Below, one piece after another: positions 33,693-34,688 of a DNA stretch of 34,688 bases. The stretch is from Paulinella micropora (lineage: Eukaryota > Cercozoa > Imbricatea > Euglyphida), in NCBI GenBank assembly GCA_009731375.1, contig BJOX01000108.1, forward strand, positions 1-34,688, read 5' to 3'. The notes under the pieces are model-generated. The model was not told the DNA's origin, did no database searches, and was given only the letters and a program-made list of their open reading frames with translations. Within the stretch, counting starts at the first letter, position 1. Every line of letters begins with the position of its first letter. The translations under genes and the position numbers were made by a program.

Positions 33693-34197
33693 TGCATACG
33701 ATAGCACAGCAGACATGACGTGAATGACATGCATGACATACGTGACTTGCAATATTTAGATTACATGCATGACATACATAATATACCTAACATGCAGACT
33801 ACATACATAACAGACATAACAATGCATTACATACATAAAACGTTCTATCGGTCACCTCCACAAAATGTGGTCAGGTTACCGATAAAACTACATATGATGC
33901 GGCGCGCCAAATTTGACTTGTTTGGCGGCGGGCTCGCCGGCCCGGCTCGCCCGCAAAACACGTCAAATTTGTGTGCAGCCGCATAATAGTCCGGGTCCCA
34001 GATTTCTATGGTTTGAGGTTTGCCTTTTAGTGCCTTTTTCCCGGGACACTGGTGCATTCCTATTGGGTGTTTATGGTCTGAGGTGTGAATAGGCCACCGA
34101 GATAAGCGTATATTTTTTTACTTGACTTGAGCTTAATATACTATACCTGTTATTGGGTGTTTGGGACGGGGCGGGAAGATGTGGTTCAGAGCCGCAC
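17454..34197 (-). CDS. P4-type ATPase (phospholipid flippase), C-terminal part, about 20 exons
   Basis: P4-ATPases are membrane pumps that move phospholipids from the outer to the inner leaflet, using ATP. Nineteen exons join with matching phases into 396 residues that follow the family order. In the catalytic half are a CRVSP stretch, AEIVQMV, the P-domain hinge motif [33 protein letters not shown] and [13 protein letters not shown]. In the membrane half are the Phe-rich membrane segments, [18 protein letters not shown], an ALETTTW helix, and KYIRRQY near the C-terminus. The N-terminal half (A domain, DKTGT loop) must lie beyond the right edge. Exons are 38-156 nt, mean about 63, in some 15 kb of microsatellite-filled introns. 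The gene lies next to the virus-like block, which anchors that block in nuclear DNA. Confidence 0.95.
17998..18250. repeat. CATTA/CATCA/CATA satellite tract
   Basis: Pentamer (CATTA, CATCA) repeats grade into (CATA)n between the last exon and exon 19 of the P4-ATPase gene. No gene is seen. Confidence 0.9.
18303..18360. repeat. (GATA)n microsatellite
   Basis: A run of GATA, with one GACA variant, directly abuts the 265-bp dispersed repeat at 18362. Confidence 0.9.
18362..18616. repeat. 265-bp dispersed repeat, copy 1
   Basis: It starts near ATATCGACTAATGTCAG, contains TTCTGATTTCGTCAACCA and CTAGTACCAGGCGGGGCCAG, and ends near CAGTCTAGTATAAACC. Copies occur at 24650-24913 and 34538-34688 in the same orientation. 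All begin right after a GATA array. Copy 1 differs from the others by small indels. I found no terminal repeats, A/B boxes or coding capacity. Confidence 0.85.
18617..18898. other. Unique intronic spacer
   Basis: GC-moderate DNA downstream of dispersed-repeat copy 1, with no exon or repeat that I can assign. It could be the remainder of a longer element of which copies 2 and 3 are truncated. Confidence 0.4.
18899..19085. repeat. GATA/GATTA/GGTA compound array
   Basis: (GATA)n, then about six GATTA units, then (GATA)n, then (GGTA)n, ending at exon 19. Confidence 0.95.
19096..27671 (-). CDS. P4-ATPase exons 9-19 of the visible part (membrane half and tail)
   Basis: E9 27671-27579 ([18 protein letters not shown]; apparent GC donor). 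E10 26847-26801 ([15 protein letters not shown]). E11 25276-25173 ([20 protein letters not shown]..., ends EQDG). E12 24089-24046 ([14 protein letters not shown]). E13 22963-22902 ([20 protein letters not shown]). E14 22233-22186 ([16 protein letters not shown]). E15 21072-21015 ([19 protein letters not shown]). E16 20501-20464 ([12 protein letters not shown]). E17 19686-19603 ([17 protein letters not shown]...). E18 19406-19365 ([14 protein letters not shown]). E19 19155-19096 ([20 protein letters not shown]). Phases agree at every junction. E10-E17 correspond to the last transmembrane helices and E18-E19 to the cytoplasmic tail. Confidence 0.9.
19240..19364. repeat. CATTA satellite and a shadow of exon 19
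   Basis: CATTA pentamers run to about 19348. Then 19350-19364 reproduces the first codons of exon 19 (VTNDAL on the minus strand), joined directly to the donor side of exon 18 with no intron between. Confidence 0.75.
19428..19805. repeat. GGTA/GATA arrays flanking exon 17
   Basis: (GGTA)n and (GATA)n alternate at 19428-19600, and (GATA)n then (GATATA)n/(GATTTA)n at 19691-19805, on either side of exon 17 (19603-19686). Confidence 0.95.
19815..20030. other. Unique spacer with GGCCGAAA inverted words
   Basis: The segment contains TTTCGGCCA near 19850, and TGGCCGAAA near 19925 and again near 19988, with CCGTAAATACGG and CCGTAATTACCGG in between. It may be a degraded foldback element. I cannot define ends or a target duplication. 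Confidence 0.35.
20034..20339. repeat. Two shadows of exon 17 in a CATA array
   Basis: On the minus strand, 20085-20034 reads like the start of exon 17 with changes ([16 protein letters not shown]), and 20339-20310 reads [10 protein letters not shown] after an acceptor-like sequence. Between them is a (CATA)n array with TACG and TATG variants. Both shadows are truncated at their 3' side into simple repeat. Confidence 0.8.
20340..20460. repeat. (TA)n and (ATGT)n tract
   Basis: Simple repeats between a shadow of exon 17 and exon 16. Confidence 0.9.
20515..20912. repeat. CATA array with two shadows of exon 16
   Basis: Within (CATA)n and (CATG)n repeats, 20707-20686 and 20807-20782 on the minus strand reproduce the first 6-8 codons of exon 16 (GTAHF..., GTAHFWS...) preceded by an AG. 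They then run out into ATGT repeat. Confidence 0.8.
20916..21010. repeat. GATA array with a shadow of exon 15
   Basis: 20962-20928 (-) reads [10 protein letters not shown], matching the end of exon 15 and the donor beyond it (ALFG then LYSLL). It is flanked by (GATA)n. Confidence 0.8.
21076..21636. repeat. Long GATA/GGTA/GACA/GGAT array
   Basis: About 560 bp of tetranucleotide repeats with blocks of GATA, GGTA, GGAT and GACA. It contains no gene; the frames it leaves open encode only Ile/Tyr/Leu/Ser or Thr/Tyr/Pro repeats. Confidence 0.95.
21637..21675 (-). repeat. Shadow of exon 14
   Basis: The minus strand reads [10 protein letters not shown], corresponding to the [12 protein letters not shown] end of exon 14 with a small deletion, and stands at the switch point from GATA to CTAT arrays. 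Confidence 0.7.
21676..22182. repeat. CTAT/CTGT/CT/CTTT array
   Basis: (CTAT)n with blocks of CTGT, pure CT, CTTT and CTAC. Adjacent arrays are in the opposite sense (GATA to the left), so the shadow of exon 14 sits at a strand inversion of the repeat. Confidence 0.95.
22242..22580. repeat. ATGT and CATA tracts
   Basis: Simple tetranucleotide repeats, with a short non-repetitive piece at 22290-22440. That piece contains a possible weak shadow of exon 13 ([10 protein letters not shown] on the minus strand, about 22435-22405). Confidence 0.75.
22585..22900. repeat. CT arrays with four shadows of exon 13
   Basis: Copies of the 3' part of exon 13 (ETTTWTAIS or similar on the minus strand) lie at 22610-22585, 22673-22647, 22789-22761 and 22859-22823, separated by (CT)n. 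The exon itself is at 22963-22902. The copies vary by substitutions (WTAIS, WAAIS, WTAVS), so they are not assembly duplicates of one read. Confidence 0.85.
22966..23270. repeat. GATA/GGTA/CATA arrays and another exon 13 shadow
   Basis: Tetranucleotide arrays. 23216-23192 (-) reads ATVYMALAS, matching VNVYIALE of exon 13. Confidence 0.75.
23312..23945. repeat. CTAT/CAAT/CGAT/CCAT/CTGT array
   Basis: About 630 bp of tetranucleotide repeats with block-wise substitutions. It ends in CTAC units after a short GTAGGGCATCC piece. No gene. Confidence 0.95.
23956..24330. repeat. CATA and ATGT arrays around exon 12
   Basis: (CATA)n on the left and (ATGT)n on the right of exon 12 (24046-24089), with CATG and CTGT variants. 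Confidence 0.9.
24336..24648. repeat. GATA arrays with a shadow of exon 11 (3' half)
   Basis: 24596-24539 (-) reads [19 protein letters not shown], matching the second half of exon 11. It is flanked on both sides by (GATA)n. Confidence 0.85.
24650..24913. repeat. 265-bp dispersed repeat, copy 2
   Basis: Nearly the same sequence as 18362-18616, with extra bases in the GCCCAGCTAAGCCG segment that copy 3 shares. It is followed directly by a GATA array. Confidence 0.9.
24914..25172. repeat. GATA/GGTA arrays with a second exon 11 shadow
   Basis: 25131-25075 (-) reads [19 protein letters not shown] and is another copy of the exon 11 second half. It lies between two (GATA)n arrays just downstream of the exon proper. 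Confidence 0.85.
25281..26032. repeat. Higher-order tandem repeat: exon 11 first half plus ATGT array
   Basis: Three further copies of the first half of exon 11 with its acceptor lie at 25540-25484, 25777-25718 and 26032-25972 (-), each reading VNRL(F/L)[11 protein letters not shown](V/I)LT. One has lost a single codon. Each is followed by an (ATGT)n array, giving a unit of about 240-260 bp. Confidence 0.9.
26033..26270. repeat. ATGT then CTAT array
   Basis: Short (ATGT)n, then about 200 bp of (CTAT)n with CCAT and CTAC variants. Confidence 0.95.
26271..26318 (-). repeat. Diverged shadow of exon 10
   Basis: The minus strand reads [15 protein letters not shown], against [15 protein letters not shown] in exon 10. 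It is full length but has lost the GT donor (ACAGATAG follows) and differs at several codons, so it is an old copy. Confidence 0.85.
26319..26645. repeat. 16-bp minisatellite GGATGGATTGACGGAC
   Basis: About 20 tandem copies. A few units have GGATGT or GAATGG in place of GGATGG. It grades into (GGAT)n to about 26760. It lies between a shadow of exon 10 and exon 10 itself. Confidence 0.95.
26850..27232. other. Intronic spacer, no feature assigned
   Basis: Mostly non-repetitive DNA with a T-run near 27010-27026 and two GGCCGGCC-like words near 27110 and 27150. I see no exon of the P4-ATPase here and no recognisable element. Confidence 0.45.
27233..27570. repeat. GATA, CATTA, CATC arrays with a shadow of exon 10
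   Basis: 27391-27359 (-) starts with an acceptor (GCATAG) and reads [10 protein letters not shown] in the same phase as exon 10, then breaks off into GATA repeat. The arrays on both sides are GATA/GGTA (27233-27355) and CATTA, CATCA and CCAT (27420-27570). Confidence 0.85.
27749..27830. repeat. Poly(A) run at gap edge
   Basis: At least 80 A, running into the N gap. Confidence 0.95.
27831..28529. other. Assembly gap (699 N)
   Basis: Unknown sequence inside the intron between exons 8 and 9 of the P4-ATPase gene. The reading frame across this intron is satisfied without it. Confidence 0.99.
28530..28800. repeat. GA arrays with a broken shadow of exon 8
   Basis: 28668-28609 (-) repeats the end of exon 8 (FAFYSRFS, stop, KIYYDAYV) and still has a GT donor, but carries a TGA. 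(GA)n arrays flank it on both sides. Confidence 0.85.
28857..34197 (-). CDS. P4-ATPase exons 1-8 of the visible part (catalytic half)
   Basis: E1 34197-34147 ([16 protein letters not shown]). E2 32922-32865 ([18 protein letters not shown]). E3 32421-32358 ([18 protein letters not shown]). E4 32132-32094 ([13 protein letters not shown]). E5 31790-31737 ([24 protein letters not shown] is the phosphatase-domain magnesium site). E6 30666-30625 ([14 protein letters not shown]). E7 30101-30056 ([15 protein letters not shown]). E8 29012-28857 ([14 protein letters not shown], then the fifth transmembrane hairpin, ending in QIYYDAYI). All donors are GT and all acceptors AG, and codon phases agree at each junction: 1, 2, 0, 0, 0, 0, 1. 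Confidence 0.92.
29018..29330. repeat. GATA/GGTA/GGAT array with a shadow of exon 8 start
   Basis: Long tetranucleotide array with a GGTAA block at 29255-29280. 29325-29308 (-) repeats the acceptor and first codons of exon 8 (CTAG then VRLL). Confidence 0.85.
29336..29463. repeat. (AAT)n tract adjoining the SINE tail
   Basis: AAT/GAT trinucleotides. On the minus strand this is an (ATT)n tail directly after the SINE 3' end. Confidence 0.9.
29464..29734 (-). mobile_element. tRNA-derived SINE with (ATT)n tail, copy 1
   Basis: On the minus strand, TAGCCCAGTGG (29721-29711) fits the polymerase III A box and AGTTCGATTCC (29681-29671) the B box, 30 nt apart as in tRNA genes. The body contains two copies of a 26-bp segment starting CCGGTATGTTCAATGAAA on the plus strand. 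The 3' end runs into (ATT)n. The copy at 33376-33647 is nearly identical. It lies in the intron between P4-ATPase exons 7 and 8. Confidence 0.88.
29736..30045. repeat. (AAT)n then ATGTA/GATGT arrays
   Basis: Trinucleotide AAT to about 29802, then GTAAT/GTGAT and GTAAAT/GTAAAC repeats up to exon 7. Confidence 0.9.
30112..30615. repeat. (CATA)n array
   Basis: About 500 bp of CATA with ACCTATCA/ACCTATAA interruptions recurring near 30302, 30342, 30396, 30500 and 30535. It lies between exons 7 and 6. Confidence 0.95.
30667..31730. repeat. CATA array with eight shadows of exon 6
   Basis: Each 27-bp insert is CTCACTCCAATACCCACATG plus AGCCTAC, the reverse of the acceptor and first nine codons of exon 6 (AHVGIGVS). 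Positions: 30745-30771, 30827-30853, 30877-30903, 31007-31033, about 31095-31120, 31174-31200, 31210-31236 and 31321-31347. All have the same orientation, all break at the same codon, and variants (TGCCC, CCCAT) occur. Spacing is irregular (about 36-130 bp). Confidence 0.92.
31792..32090. repeat. TA, CA, CT and GA tracts around a 10-N gap
   Basis: (TA)n, (CA)n and (CT)n, then the gap 31975-31984, then (CA)n and (GA)n, between exons 5 and 4. Confidence 0.95.
32137..32860. repeat. GATA/GGTA arrays around exon 3
   Basis: GATA and GGTA blocks at 32137-32350, 32424-32586 and 32646-32860, with a short CATA piece at 32600-32630. Confidence 0.95.
32949..33083 (+). repeat. Foldback element, copy A
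   Basis: It begins ATGCGGCTAGCC, contains a GC-rich hairpin of about 29-bp arms (GTGTTTTGCGGGCGAGCC against the complement of GGCGAGCCCGCAAAACAC) and ends in a small palindrome CCACATTTTGTGG. A diverged inverted copy lies at 33853-33988. No coding capacity. Confidence 0.8.
33085..33375. repeat. (TA)n and GAT/AAT arrays
   Basis: TA repeats to about 33157, a short unique piece to 33207, then GAT/AAT trinucleotides that on the minus strand form the (ATT)n tail of SINE copy 2. Confidence 0.9.
33376..33647 (-). mobile_element. tRNA-derived SINE with (ATT)n tail, copy 2
   Basis: Same structure as 29464-29734, with about four differences, including one extra G between the A and B boxes and one substitution just outside the B box. 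It lies in the intron between P4-ATPase exons 1 and 2, between the two inverted foldback copies. Confidence 0.88.
33648..33852. repeat. (AAT)n then degenerate CATGA/CATA
   Basis: Trinucleotide AAT to about 33692, then loosely repetitive GACATGCAT-like DNA. No gene. Confidence 0.7.
33853..33988 (-). repeat. Foldback element, copy B (inverted)
   Basis: The reverse complement of copy A with diverged arms (here GGCGGCGGGCTCGCC) but the same CCACAAAATGTGG palindrome at one end and GCAGCCGCATAAT at the other. Confidence 0.8.
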
Positions 34198-34199
34198 CT

Positions 34200-34352
34200 G
34201 AGAATGTGTATGTATGTATGTATGTATGTATGTGTATGTATGTGTGTATGTATGTATGTATGTATGTTGTGGTTCAGAGCCGCACCTGAATGTGTATGTA
34301 TGTATGTATGTATGTATGTATGCACGTGTGTGTGTGTGTGTGTGTGTGTGTC

Positions 34353-34412
<60 letters not shown>

Positions 34413-34415
34413 TCG
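34200..34415. repeat. ATGT, GT, GA arrays with a shadow of exon 1
   Basis: 34288-34269 (-) repeats the acceptor and first codons of visible exon 1 (AALNHN). It is surrounded by ATGT repeat. GT and GA runs follow. Confidence 0.85.
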
Positions 34416-34475
34416 ATTTGAGTTTTTTTCCAATCTAGTAAGTACTGTACGCGAATGGAAGCTACATGCTAAACC

Positions 34476-34476
34476 T

Positions 34477-34537
<61 letters not shown>
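34476..34537. repeat. (GATA)n array
   Basis: It immediately precedes dispersed-repeat copy 3, as at the other two copies. Confidence 0.95.
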
Positions 34538-34538
<1 letters not shown>

Positions 34539-34688
34539 GAGATATCGACTAATGTCAGAAAAAAGGAGCTTCTGATTTCGTCAACCAAGGAAGTCTGTAA
34601 AGTATTGACCCGATGCCCAGCTAAGCCGTGATGTTTGCACGGAAGGGACTGATACAGGCGATACCAAAGCTCCCTAGTACCAGGCGGG
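34538..34688. repeat. 265-bp dispersed repeat, copy 3 (cut by window end)
   Basis: It matches copy 2 almost exactly, apart from a small deletion after AAGTCTGT, and runs off the window at CCAGGCGGG. Confidence 0.9.

Noticed and set aside
34416-34475. Further upstream P4-ATPase exon
   Set aside because: Non-repetitive and bounded by arrays, but no acceptor-donor pair gives the phase needed before the exon at 34197, and no family motif is seen.

Overview
The window is eukaryotic nuclear DNA. It has spliceosomal GT-AG introns, a recognisable eukaryotic gene, a tRNA-derived SINE and very large amounts of simple-sequence DNA. The base composition and repeat style suggest a microbial eukaryote, perhaps an alga, but I cannot name it. 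Two large assembly gaps (2260-3014, 27831-28529) and two 10-N gaps (1351-1360, 31975-31984) interrupt it.

Region 1 (1-8377, resuming at 16422-16660) is a block of compact genes. At 120-1380 (-) is a spliced multi-pass membrane protein gene. From 1435 the genes look intron-poor and virus-like: a C-terminally anchored membrane protein (1435-2259, -), the C-terminus of a fibre-like protein (3015-3192, +), a 339-aa protein of the GExH-fold type found in large DNA viruses and bacteria (3398-4417, -), a very GC-rich EGF-like protein of about 1120 aa (4671-8040, -), and a fibre-domain gene split into two halves (8214-8377 and 16422-16660, +). I read this as an endogenous viral-like segment lying next to a host gene.

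Region 2 (8378-16421) is an 8.04-kb DNA transposon inserted into that fibre-domain gene. It has about 650-bp terminal inverted repeats and a 4-bp target duplication (CAGG). It carries two divergent intron-containing genes: a DDE-like transposase with broken frames (-) and a 581-aa coiled-coil protein with a basic tail (+). A 269-bp mariner-type MITE is nested in the right terminal repeat.

Region 3 (17454-34197 and probably beyond, -) is the C-terminal part of one host gene, a P4-type ATPase (phospholipid flippase). I could join nineteen tiny exons (38-156 nt) in consistent phase, plus a last exon with an acidic tail. They lie in introns made of GATA, CATA, CT, AAT and related repeats. The introns also hold two copies of a tRNA-derived SINE, an inverted pair of foldback elements and a 265-bp dispersed repeat.

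The most unusual observation is that most of these exons have truncated copies ('exon shadows') nearby, often still carrying the splice acceptor. They are embedded in and separated by microsatellite. Exon 6 has eight such copies. This is not explained by any ordinary repeat class.
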